Source of the DNA: an uncultured Candidatus Nitrosopelagicus sp.
GTDB lineage: Archaea; Thermoproteota; Nitrososphaeria; Nitrososphaerales; Nitrosopumilaceae
Direction of reading: 5' to 3'
DNA length: 10,813 bases
Assembly (NCBI GenBank): GCA_937896695.1
Contig: CALBOT010000070.1
Span: 1-10,813, forward strand
The notes beneath the pieces are model-generated. The model worked only from the letters and a program-made list of their open reading frames with translations. It did not search any database and had not been told where the DNA came from. Made by a program: the position numbers and the translations under genes. Position 1 is the stretch's first letter, and every line of letters starts with the position of its first letter. Below, piece by piece: positions 1 to 6,252 of this stretch.

Positions 1-261
1 GCAAAAGCTGAAAAAGAACGATTAGAAAAAGAAGAGGCTGAAGAAAGAGAAAAATCTGATCTTACATCTGAACTCAAAGCTGAATTAGATGATCTACGTA
101 AGGAACTTGATTCTGTAGATGGTGATTCTGCAGATGGTGATTCTGTAGATAAAAAAACTCCTGAAGATGCAAAAGAAGCTTATGCTGCAAAAATGGCTGA
201 GAAAGGTGCAACACTTCCAAAAGGATTCATCAAAGATGCAAAAGCAAACACTGGTCATTAA
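1..261 (+). CDS. 3' end of a charged, helix-rich hypothetical protein (5' truncated by window)
   Basis: Frame 1 is open from the first base to a TAA at 259-261, giving 86 residues of a protein whose start lies outside the window. The visible N-terminal half is almost entirely Glu, Lys, Ala, Arg and Leu (AKAEKERLEKEEAEEREK), typical of a long charged helix or coiled coil. Then comes a short acidic repeat, DSVDG-DSADG-DSVD, encoded by near-perfect 15-bp units. The last 40 residues are less biased and end in PKGFIKDAKANTGH. There is no membrane segment or recognisable catalytic motif. I do not recognise the family. The gene ends 45 bp before the next start, which has its own TATA element, so the two are probably transcribed separately. 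That it is coding is well supported; its function is unknown. Confidence 0.8.
   Translation, partial: AKAEKERLEKEEAEEREKSDLTSELKAELDDLRKELDSVDGDSADGDSVDKKTPEDAKEAYAAKMAEKGATLPKGFIKDAKANTGH
109..150 (+). repeat. 15-bp in-frame tandem repeat, about 2.8 copies
   Basis: The unit gattctgtagatggt occurs at 109-123, again with one change (gca for gta) at 124-138, and partially at 139-150. It encodes Asp-Ser-Val/Ala-Asp-Gly. Being a multiple of three, changes in copy number would keep the frame and only lengthen or shorten an acidic linker. Confidence 0.8.
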
Positions 262-278
262 CTAAAATCTGTCAAAAA

Positions 279-285
279 TTATATA
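279..285 (+). promoter_or_regulatory. TATA element for the DUF3892 gene
   Basis: ttatata at 279-285 is centred about 25 nt before the ATG at 307, the spacing expected if transcription starts at or next to the start codon. There is no ribosome-binding site between them. This spacing also argues against the in-frame TTG at 292, which lies only about 10 nt from the TATA centre. Confidence 0.6.
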
Positions 286-306
286 CTCATTTTGAGTTTC
301 TATGAC

Positions 307-618
307 ATGAGTAAATGGGCTGATTTTGTTGTTAGTGGAATAAAAAAAGGTCCAGGTCTAGCTAACATTTCACATGTTCGAGTTCATGAAGATTTTGAAG
401 GTGAATTTGGAAAACCAGAAATTATTGATAAGAAAACTCTTGCATCTCATATCAAAAAAGGAAAAAAATATCTCACAATATATAAAAAAAATGAAACTGA
501 TTGGGAACCAGGTGAATTAATCATCACATATGTTCTAAATGGTGAAACACATATTCGAACTGATAGCAATAAAGTAGATGGTGATCATTTAGGTACATTA
601 CCTGAAATTGAATCTTAA
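307..618 (+). CDS. DUF3892-like small protein
   Basis: A 103-residue soluble protein with no signal peptide or membrane span. The pattern resembles the DUF3892 family: an N-terminal strand followed by HVRVHE (DUF3892 members usually have a 'HI..V' element here), a central helix with K-x2-L-x3-I-K-x-G-K, a W-E-P-G-E-L turn, and a C-terminal HIRTDSN...DHLGTLPEIE that matches the family's 'yIRT...D.L..LP' ending. The family is small, widespread in bacteria, and of unknown biochemical role. I chose ATG 307 over TTG 292 because the TATA element sits about 25 nt before 307, consistent with a leaderless mRNA. The gene appears monocistronic, with a T-run just after its stop and a separate promoter for the next gene. 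The family call is from motif memory, not from a search. Confidence 0.7.
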   Translation: MSKWADFVVSGIKKGPGLANISHVRVHEDFEGEFGKPEIIDKKTLASHIKKGKKYLTIYKKNETDWEPGELIITYVLNGETHIRTDSNKVDGDHLGTLPEIES

Positions 619-628
619 TATTTAGATA
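619..628 (+). promoter_or_regulatory. TATA element for the M1 aminopeptidase gene
   Basis: tatttagata at 619-628 is centred about 27 nt before the ATG at 651. It begins directly after the previous gene's TAA, so the whole promoter fits in the 32-bp gap. No ribosome-binding site is visible before 651. Confidence 0.5.
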
Positions 629-630
629 AG

Positions 631-640
631 CGGTTTTTTC
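631..640 (+). terminator. T-run terminator candidate after the DUF3892 gene
   Basis: cggttttttc holds six consecutive T, 16 nt past the DUF3892 stop codon. Archaeal RNA polymerase can terminate at T-runs without a hairpin. The run lies between the TATA element and the start of the next gene, so it can stop readthrough without being part of the expected M1 transcript. Confidence 0.35.
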
Positions 641-650
641 AGTATATACA

Positions 651-3146
651 ATGGGAATTTCTGAAATAAATTACGATATACAGTTTGAACCTCTTTTCTC
701 TAATTTCACATTCAAAGGAATGGAAATCTTATCATTTAAGACTACATCTTCAAACAAATTTGTATTAAATTGCGCAGAAATAAAAATACAAAAATGTTAC
801 ATCCTCTCAAAAAATAAAACAATTGATGTCAATTTCAAACTAGATGAAAAGAAAGAATCACTTTCTATCACTTCAAAGAGTAAAGTTTCAGGAAAAATTA
901 AACTCTGTATTGAATATACTGGAATCTTAAATGATCGTTTACTGGGATTTTACAGAAGTAAATACACTGATCCTTCTGGAAAAACCAAATACATGGCTAC
1001 TACCCAATTTGAAGCCGCTGATGCACGAAGAGCATTTCCATGTTGGGATGAACCTGCTACAAAAGCCACTTTTGATGTTTCTCTTTTAGTAGAGAAAAAC
1101 TACATGGCAATTTCAAACATGCCTATAAGAAAAAAACAAAACTTCGGTTCAAAAATTATTTATGAATTCGAACGTACTCCGATAATGTCTACTTATCTTC
1201 TCTATCTTGGAGTTGGAGAATTTGAATATGTAGAGACTAAATTAAGAAATATCCAAATTCGTGTTCTAACTACAAAAGGTAACAAGAACAAGGCAAAACT
1301 ATCTTTAGAATTAACAAAAAAATTCCTTGGGGAATATGAAAAATATTTTGGAATAAAATATCCTTTGCCTAAACTCGACATGCTTGCAATACCTGATTTT
1401 GCTGCTGGTGCAATGGAGAACTGGGGTGCAATTACCTTCCGTGAAACTATTCTACTTTATGATCCAAAAACATCTTCCACTAGAACCAAGCAATTCATTG
1501 CAGAAGTTATATCTCATGAATTGGCACATCAGTGGTTTGGTAATCTAGTTACTATGAAATGGTGGAATGATTTGTGGCTAAATGAGAGTTTTGCAACTTT
1601 CATGGCAACAAAAATTGTGGATAAATTTTATCCTGAGTGGGATTTGTGGGACCAATTCTTAGAAGATGCAATGAACACTGCAATGTCACTTGATGCATTA
1701 AAGACCTCTCATCCTATTGATGTTAAAGTAAATCATCCTTCGGAAATTAGAGAAATTTTTGATTCTATATCTTATGATAAAGGTGGATGTGTGTTGCGAA
1801 TGCTAGAACATTTTGTAACTGATAAGAATTTTCAAAAAGGTCTTCAAAAATATCTTAAAAAATATGCATACTCAAATGCAGAAGGTCGTGATTTATGGAA
1901 ATCTATAGGCGAGGTAGCAAAAAAACCAATTGACAAAATGATGAATACTTGGATTGATCAGGTTGGTTTTCCTATTGTATCTGTAAACAGAAAAGGATCA
2001 CAACTTTCCTTGAAACAATCTCGTTATCTTCTAGAAGAAACAAAAACAAGCAAAAAAGGAATTTGGAAAATACCTTTAATTGTCGATGAAGGAAATGTTT
2101 CCACTTCACATATCATGAATAAAAAATCTCAGTCAATTAAACTCAAAAATAAAGAACGAAATTTCATAATTAATTCTGGCCGAACTGGATTTTATAGAAT
2201 GGATTATGACTCTGAAACTCTGGATAATTTGTCTCTTCTAATTGATGAAAAAATACTCAATTATGTGGATAGATGGAGTATCCAAAATGATTATTATTCA
2301 CAATGTGTAACTGGAAAAAAGAAATTACAGGATTATCTTGATTTTACGAATGCATACTTTGATGAGGATAATTACATCTCCTCTCTAAATTTGGCTCAAC
2401 ATCTCTATTCATTATATTCGCTCACTCATAAGGAAAAATTTTCTGATGAGATAAAACAATATTCATTTAATTTCCTTAGAACCATTTTTGACCGTTTAGG
2501 CTGGGATGCAAAAAAGAATGAACCTCATACCAATGCACTTTTGAGAAGCTTTGCAATTTCAGGATTGGGAAAACTCGGTGATGAAGAAATACTAAAAGAA
2601 TCAAAAAGAAGATTTGATAAATTCTTGAAAAACCAAAATAGCTTATCTGCAGATCTTCAAGAAACAGTTTTTGTTTTAGTTGCATGGAACGGAAATGAAT
2701 CTACATACAAAAAGTTCACATCACTGTACAAAAAGGCAAAATCACAAGAAGAAAAACTACGATTTTTAGCAGCAATGTGTAATTTCCAACAAAAAACTCT
2801 TTTACTAAAAACACTAGAATTTACTCTAGGTCCCGATGTCCGTTCACAAAATATTCAAATGCCAATCATGCGTATTGCAGCAAATCTTCATGGTAAGGAA
2901 TTCTTATGGGCATGGTTAAAAAAGAACTGGAAAAAGATTGTTAAAAAAGCTGGAATTGGTAATCCACTATTAAATAGAGTTGTAGCAAGTATTGGTCAAG
3001 TTGTTGATGCGAAACAAGAAAAAGAAATTCGTAAATTCTTTAAAGAGAATCCTTTACGTGGAACTGAAATGACATTGGAACAAACCATGGAGCGAGTTCG
3101 TGTCTCATCAAAATTCCTAAATTCCATAAAAAAGGAATTTTCATAA
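651..3146 (+). CDS. M1-family zinc aminopeptidase (tricorn interacting factor F2/F3-like)
   Basis: An 831-residue metallopeptidase predicted to remove N-terminal residues from peptides, probably in the cytoplasm since no signal peptide or membrane span is visible. All M1 hallmarks are present: the exopeptidase motif GAMEN at 253-257; the zinc site HELAHQWFGN starting at residue 289 (H289, E290, H293) with the third ligand E312 in WLNE, giving HExxH-x18-E; and the catalytic Tyr in SYDKGG (Y375). The order is N-terminal beta domain (about 1-185), thermolysin-like catalytic domain (190-430), beta domain (440-510) and a long helical C-terminal domain. The length is in the normal range for tricorn factors (about 780-850). 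In Thermoplasma these trim peptides released by the proteasome or tricorn. ATG 651 is supported by a TATA element 27 nt upstream. The next gene follows with no gap. Intact, and confidently an M1 enzyme; which substrate side-chains it prefers cannot be read here. Confidence 0.97.
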   Translation: MGISEINYDIQFEPLFSNFTFKGMEILSFKTTSSNKFVLNCAEIKIQKCYILSKNKTIDVNFKLDEKKESLSITSKSKVSGKIKLCIEYTGILNDRLLGFYRSKYTDPSGKTKYMATTQFEAADARRAFPCWDEPATKATFDVSLLVEKNYMAISNMPIRKKQNFGSKIIYEFERTPIMSTYLLYLGVGEFEYVETKLRNIQIRVLTTKGNKNKAKLSLELTKKFLGEYEKYFGIKYPLPKLDMLAIPDFAAGAMENWGAITFRETILLYDPKTSSTRTKQFIAEVISHELAHQWFGNLVTMKWWNDLWLNESFATFMATKIVDKFYPEWDLWDQFLEDAMNTAMSLDALKTSHPIDVKVNHPSEIREIFDSISYDKGGCVLRMLEHFVTDKNFQKGLQKYLKKYAYSNAEGRDLWKSIGEVAKKPIDKMMNTWIDQVGFPIVSVNRKGSQLSLKQSRYLLEETKTSKKGIWKIPLIVDEGNVSTSHIMNKKSQSIKLKNKERNFIINSGRTGFYRMDYDSETLDNLSLLIDEKILNYVDRWSIQNDYYSQCVTGKKKLQDYLDFTNAYFDEDNYISSLNLAQHLYSLYSLTHKEKFSDEIKQYSFNFLRTIFDRLGWDAKKNEPHTNALLRSFAISGLGKLGDEEILKESKRRFDKFLKNQNSLSADLQETVFVLVAWNGNESTYKKFTSLYKKAKSQEEKLRFLAAMCNFQQKTLLLKTLEFTLGPDVRSQNIQMPIMRIAANLHGKEFLWAWLKKNWKKIVKKAGIGNPLLNRVVASIGQVVDAKQEKEIRKFFKENPLRGTEMTLEQTMERVRVSSKFLNSIKKEFS

Positions 3147-3551
3147 TTGATTGCTCCACGAAATTTTCTAATCATTCTCATTGCCACTATTTCTGTTAGT
3201 GTTGTAATTCTCTTAAATTCTAATTATGAAAATGAAGATTTTAGTAATTTTACATTTGATGCTGTATATTTGAAAGATAGTAAATCTATACTGATTACTT
3301 TTAATGATGAAAATCAAAAATCTTCTTTTGTAATATTGGAAATCTTAGGTATGGAGGAAACATTTCATGAAGAATTTGAAATCTCAGATTCTAAATTTAC
3401 AAGACTGGTTCCTATTGATAATATTCCAAAATATGGTTGGAAGACAACTCCTGTAACTTTGGAAATTACTTATGATGAATCTACAGTTTACATGAAAACT
3501 GAAATTCATAATGAAGATCAAATTTCTTCTCCCATCATTTTTGGAAAATAA
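3147..3551 (+). CDS. Small membrane-anchored hypothetical protein
   Basis: A 134-residue protein with one N-terminal hydrophobic segment (about residues 7-23, FLIILIATISVSVVILL) preceded by Arg, so it is probably inserted with the rest outside the membrane. It could also be an uncleaved signal anchor. The remaining 110 residues alternate hydrophobic and polar positions (FVILEIL, VTLEITYD, VYMKTEI), as in a small beta-sandwich. No Cys pairs or catalytic motif are seen. The start is a TTG directly after the aminopeptidase TAA, with zero intergenic bases. The first in-frame ATG would remove the membrane segment and half the protein, so TTG (or another non-ATG codon) is preferred. There is no separate promoter, so it is probably co-transcribed with the M1 gene and reached by reinitiation. 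The family is not recognised. Confidence 0.75.
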   Translation: MIAPRNFLIILIATISVSVVILLNSNYENEDFSNFTFDAVYLKDSKSILITFNDENQKSSFVILEILGMEETFHEEFEISDSKFTRLVPIDNIPKYGWKTTPVTLEITYDESTVYMKTEIHNEDQISSPIIFGK

Positions 3552-3574
3552 GTAATTACTGGCACAACATTTAC

Positions 3575-3584
3575 TTTTTAAATA
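3575..3584 (+). promoter_or_regulatory. Strong TATA element in the 3552-3590 gap
   Basis: tttttaaata at 3575-3584 contains a consensus archaeal TTTAAATA. The expected start of transcription is about 3605-3609, just inside the small open frame that begins at 3591. It therefore drives either that small membrane protein from an internal start (TTG 3612 lies 4-7 nt after the predicted site) or a short RNA. Confidence 0.5.
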
Positions 3585-3590
3585 GTTACT

Positions 3591-3683
3591 GTGTTTGGCG
3601 TAATTGTATACTTGATACTCGTGGTGTTGATTGCTGTGGTTATTGTATTCTCTGCTAAAACAAGATTAATGGAAAAATTTTAG
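3591..3683 (+). CDS. Probable 30-residue single-span membrane protein
   Basis: A small frame from GTG 3591 to TAG 3681-3683 encodes 30 residues: a hydrophobic stretch rich in Val, Ile and Leu (VIVYLILVVLIAVVIVF), then a short hydrophilic tail, SAKTRLMEKF. That is the architecture of a one-helix membrane microprotein. It has its own strong TATA element, and it fills what would otherwise be a 128-bp gap. The start is uncertain: the TATA position predicts transcription from about 3608, favouring TTG 3612 (23 residues), whereas GTG 3591 gives the full helix. The stop codon overlaps the stop codon of the opposing SRPBCC gene (ttag at 3680-3683). No function can be assigned. The alternative is a promoter with a chance open frame. 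Confidence 0.45.
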   Translation: MFGVIVYLILVVLIAVVIVFSAKTRLMEKF

Positions 3684-4105
3684 AATTCACTTTTCAAATT
3701 CTTCAAAGATTGAGCATAGAAATTGGATAAAAATACTATAAATTCCTCAAATTCACTTTTTGTTGATTTTGCTGCAAAATATGACTCCCATGTAACCTTG
3801 ACTGATTTTGAACTTTTTCTCTCAAGAGATATTGTTGCATGATATGCTTCTAAGGGCAATCCTGAAACCGCAATATATGAAAAATATTCTTTTGATTTCC
3901 ATCCTACTACATGTTCTTCAACATCTGAACCATTATCAAAACTGATCACACGTTTAGCTCCCACACCTGTCTTTTTTTCTCCTAGAAATTTTGTTGATTT
4001 TTGACCATCTAACCAATCTAATTTTGTAATTTTACTAATTTTGGTCCACGCTTTCTCCAAATCTGTCTCAATGATTACAGATTTTTTAACTGAACCTGAA
4101 TTCAT
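3680..4105 (-). CDS. SRPBCC (START/polyketide cyclase-like) family protein
   Basis: A 141-residue soluble protein with the layout of the SRPBCC helix-grip fold: a first strand, VKKSVIIET; the helix DLEKAWTKISKITKLDWL; a glycine-rich turn GVGAKRVISFDNG; then VEEHVVGW, YFSYIAVSGLPLEAYHATISLE and VTWESYFAA as strands; and a long C-terminal helix. Such folds bind hydrophobic ligands in a deep cavity, and uncharacterised members are usually labelled polyketide cyclase/dehydrase or START-like; no ligand or catalytic residue can be named. I chose ATG at 4105 rather than the upstream TTG at 4117: the minus-strand TATA element is centred about 28 nt before 4105 but only about 16 nt before 4117. It is divergent from the coiled-coil gene and shares its TATA region. 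Its stop overlaps that of the small membrane protein on the other strand. Confidence 0.82.
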   Translation of the reverse strand: MNSGSVKKSVIIETDLEKAWTKISKITKLDWLDGQKSTKFLGEKKTGVGAKRVISFDNGSDVEEHVVGWKSKEYFSYIAVSGLPLEAYHATISLERKSSKSVKVTWESYFAAKSTKSEFEEFIVFLSNFYAQSLKNLKSEF

Positions 4106-4128
4106 ATTGTCATACAATACTTCTCAAA

Positions 4129-4138
4129 TTTATATAAT
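4129..4138. promoter_or_regulatory. Single near-palindromic TATA box serving two divergent genes
   Basis: tttatataat at 4129-4138 reads as TTTATATA on the plus strand and as TTATATAAA on the minus strand. Its centre is about 27 nt before ATG 4160 (plus) and about 28 nt before ATG 4105 (minus). No second TATA-like element with suitable spacing is apparent in the 54-bp gap, so both leaderless transcripts probably start from this one box. Confidence 0.65.
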
Positions 4139-4159
4139 TCAATTATTGATATTTTGATT

Positions 4160-5458
4160 ATGGTTTTTGGTTGGGGTAAAAAAAAGAAAGTAGAGTATGA
4201 AGAGTCGGTAGAAATTCTGAGTTCATCTCCTCAAAACATCACGTTAGATGAAATTCCAAAAATTTTGAATGATATTGTTATACTTAGAAAAGGCACTTTA
4301 GCATCTGAAATAAAATCTCATAGAAATAGAATTGATCCTCAAAGAGAAGTTATACTAAAAATTGCAAATGAATTGTCTGAAGACGAATTAGATCCTGACA
4401 AGCTTGATCCACATTTTCAGATAATGGTTAATCGTGGAAAAAAAGAAGTTATCTCCGCAATAAAAAATGAATTTGGAAAACCATTTCCTGATATTGATTC
4501 CACCGATGATGTTATGCGATTCAAAAAAACATCCACTGCAGGAATAAACAAAGTAGGTGATATGCTTGGAAAACATTCCAAAGTAATACATCATTTTGCT
4601 CCAAAATATTCTAAAAAACTCACAAATGATCTAAAAGAACTCTCTGATGATCTGAAGGATGTAGATGAATTAATTGATAATTTCAATGTCACTGAAAATT
4701 CTGTCAAAACCATTAACGAATTGTTAGCCTCTAGAGAAAAAACACTAGAAAAATTATCTAAACAAACCTCTCGTATGGATGAACTAAAATCTTCTCTAAA
4801 TGAAAAAAAAGAAAAAATAAAAAAAATCGAAAATGAAATTAATGACATTAAAAATTCTCTTGATTACAAAGAATACATGGATGTAAAATCTAAATTATCT
4901 GATTGTGATTCTGAAGAAGTAAACATACGTCATCATGTTAATGATGAGTTTACTAAAATTTCAAGACCGTTAGGAAAATTTGTCCATATCTCTTCTCATG
5001 ATAAAGAGTTGAAGGATCTTACTGCCACTTTGGCATCTTCGCCCTATGATGTATTGGATAACACAAATTTACCTGGAATTAAAAACATTCTTGATTCTAT
5101 TGTAACTGGTATTGATTCTGGATCTGTATCTGTAAAAGATATTTCAAAGTCCAAAGACAGTATACTTGAAATTAAAAACACAATTCCTACATTAATCTCG
5201 ACAAAAGAAAAATTTGAAACAAAAAAACATGAATTAATTTCTAAACTTGACATTTTTGACTCCCAATCTCTTCACACTGCTGAAAACAATCTAAAACGAG
5301 AGGAATCTAACATTTCTGACATTTCATCAAAATTGAAGATTTTTGAAGATGAAAATCTTGTTCTCACTCATTCATTGCCTACGATATTGCATGAAATTGA
5401 AACAAATCTGAAAGATGTTACCTCCACATCATATACAATTTCATTAGATGATCAATGA
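4160..5458 (+). CDS. Coiled-coil protein of unknown function, paired with JAMM protease
   Basis: A 432-residue, highly charged and mostly helical protein. The N-terminus is MVFGWGKKKK, a short aromatic/hydrophobic patch followed by a basic cluster that could touch the membrane surface, then an acidic stretch and a globular-looking helical region (about 25-150). Long heptad-like segments follow around residues 155-250 and again around 340-410, with runs of Lys, Glu, Leu and Ile and few prolines. I see no Walker A or B motif, so an SMC or SbcC ATPase label would rest only on the coiled coil. ATG 4160 is preferred over TTG 4154 because it lies 27 nt after the TATA centre and fits a leaderless mRNA. 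Its TGA overlaps the ATG of the JAMM protease gene (ATGA), implying coupled translation and a possible physical partnership. The family is not recognised. Confidence 0.85.
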   Translation: MVFGWGKKKKVEYEESVEILSSSPQNITLDEIPKILNDIVILRKGTLASEIKSHRNRIDPQREVILKIANELSEDELDPDKLDPHFQIMVNRGKKEVISAIKNEFGKPFPDIDSTDDVMRFKKTSTAGINKVGDMLGKHSKVIHHFAPKYSKKLTNDLKELSDDLKDVDELIDNFNVTENSVKTINELLASREKTLEKLSKQTSRMDELKSSLNEKKEKIKKIENEINDIKNSLDYKEYMDVKSKLSDCDSEEVNIRHHVNDEFTKISRPLGKFVHISSHDKELKDLTATLASSPYDVLDNTNLPGIKNILDSIVTGIDSGSVSVKDISKSKDSILEIKNTIPTLISTKEKFETKKHELISKLDIFDSQSLHTAENNLKREESNISDISSKLKIFEDENLVLTHSLPTILHEIETNLKDVTSTSYTISLDDQ

Positions 5459-5853
5459 TTTTCAAAACAACAAAACTTGAACGTAGTCTTGTGTTTCTAA
5501 ATGAAACTCGTGATGGAATAATTTCCTATTGTAAAATTAATCACCCTGATGAAATGATCTTGATTCTAAAAGGCCATTCAAAAAAAGGTAAAATGTTTGT
5601 TGAAGGTTTGGTTGTTCCACCTTTCCATGAAACTGGTCCTACCTTTGCAGGATTCCCTGCAAATCAACTTCCATTTGATTCTGATTACATTGGAATGGTA
5701 CATTCACATCCTGTAGGAACTGCAGAACCCTCAATTGAGGATTTACACAATTTTTTTGGATTAGTTTCTGTAATAGTAAAATCTCCATATGAGGATGAGG
5801 ATATTTTTGCATGGGATAGTTCTGGAAATTCAATTCCTATACTTGATGAATAA
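5455..5853 (+). CDS. JAMM/MPN+ domain zinc metalloprotease (JAB1-like)
   Basis: A 132-residue, single-domain protein of the JAB1/MPN/Mov34 type. The JAMM active site is complete: E33 in the first conserved strand (HPDEMILILKG), then H83-S-H85 in MVHSHPVG, with S93 and D96 in the PSIEDL segment, giving E...HxH-x7-S-x2-D. The domain length matches minimal archaeal JAMM proteases, with no insertions. Characterised relatives cut isopeptide or linear bonds to ubiquitin-like proteins (Rpn11, CSN5 and haloarchaeal JAMM1 on SAMPs); others process sulfur-carrier proteins. The true substrate here is inferred only, as no ubiquitin-like, E1 or sulfur-carrier gene is in the window. The start codon ATG 5455 lies in the ATGA overlap with the coiled-coil gene, so translation is probably coupled. 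The protein is probably cytoplasmic, as no signal peptide or membrane span is seen. Confidence 0.9.
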   Translation: MIFKTTKLERSLVFLNETRDGIISYCKINHPDEMILILKGHSKKGKMFVEGLVVPPFHETGPTFAGFPANQLPFDSDYIGMVHSHPVGTAEPSIEDLHNFFGLVSVIVKSPYEDEDIFAWDSSGNSIPILDE

Positions 5854-5877
5854 TTAATTGCTAATTACTCAATAAGC

Positions 5878-5887
5878 CTTATATTTC
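5878..5887 (+). promoter_or_regulatory. TATA element for the membrane zinc-ribbon gene
   Basis: cttatatttc at 5878-5887 is centred about 28 nt before ATG 5911. No ribosome-binding site precedes that ATG, so a leaderless transcript is likely. It gives the zinc-ribbon and following gene a promoter separate from the coiled-coil/JAMM unit. Confidence 0.55.
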
Positions 5888-5910
5888 AAGAATGGACTAA
5901 TTTTCTTATC

Positions 5911-6243
5911 ATGATTAATTATAAGTCATATTTGATTTTCTTATTTGCTTCTTTAGCTGTAAGCATTGGATTACAAATGATCCTTCCATTCCCATATGGT
6001 TTGGGAGCTGCATTAGCTTTGTTCATTGTATTTCCATTATTACTGCGTAGACGAATGATGAGTCGAATGCGTGATGGTCTTGGCGGCGGAGGTTCAGGTT
6101 CTTCTGGTGGTTTTGGCGGAGGTTTGTTTGGTCAAAACAATGATACGCCAGGTGTAAAATATGAGTGCCTAGTATGTCACAAAGTTTACAATGCCAGAGA
6201 ATGTCCACGTTGTGGTTCCACTATGAAACGTGCAATGTTTTAG
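5911..6243 (+). CDS. Two-span membrane protein with Gly-rich linker and C-terminal zinc ribbon
   Basis: A 110-residue protein in three parts. Residues 6-26 and 29-46 form two hydrophobic helices joined by a tight PFPYG turn, followed by a strongly basic stop, RRRMMSRMR (46-54). By the positive-inside rule, both termini face the cytoplasm. Residues 56-75 are a Gly/Ser linker (GLGGGGSGSSGGFGGG). The C-terminus carries a zinc ribbon, C86-x2-C89-x8-C98-x2-C101 (CLVC...CPRC). Such knuckles bind nucleic acid or protein partners, so a tethered recruiting role is plausible but unproven. The start codon ATG 5911 has a TATA element 28 nt upstream. The next gene begins 9 bp after the stop and is probably co-transcribed. 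I recognise the zinc-ribbon architecture but not a named family. Confidence 0.85.
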   Translation: MINYKSYLIFLFASLAVSIGLQMILPFPYGLGAALALFIVFPLLLRRRMMSRMRDGLGGGGSGSSGGFGGGLFGQNNDTPGVKYECLVCHKVYNARECPRCGSTMKRAMF

Positions 6244-6252
6244 GATTTCAAA

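Noticed and set aside
292..306. TTG 292 as start of the DUF3892-like gene
   Set aside because: It lies only about 10 nt past the TATA centre, upstream of the expected transcription start. ATG 307 fits the spacing.
641..650. agtatataca directly before the M1 start as its TATA box
   Set aside because: It abuts the ATG, so transcription would begin inside the gene. The element at 619-628 has correct spacing.
4106..4117. TTG 4117 as start of the SRPBCC gene
   Set aside because: It is about 16 nt from the TATA centre, too close to be transcribed. ATG 4105 is at about 28 nt.
4591..4848. Minus-strand open frame of 85 codons
   Set aside because: It is antisense to the coiled-coil gene and its Ser/Phe-rich translation mirrors Lys/Glu codons. 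It has no promoter and no family features.
4160..5458. Calling the coiled-coil protein SbcC or SMC
   Set aside because: No Walker A, Walker B or signature motif is visible; only the heptad-like charge pattern is shared.
6079..6128. Possible DNA repeat array in the G-rich stretch
   Set aside because: The pattern is irregular Gly/Ser codons of a protein linker, not a tandem repeat or CRISPR-like unit.
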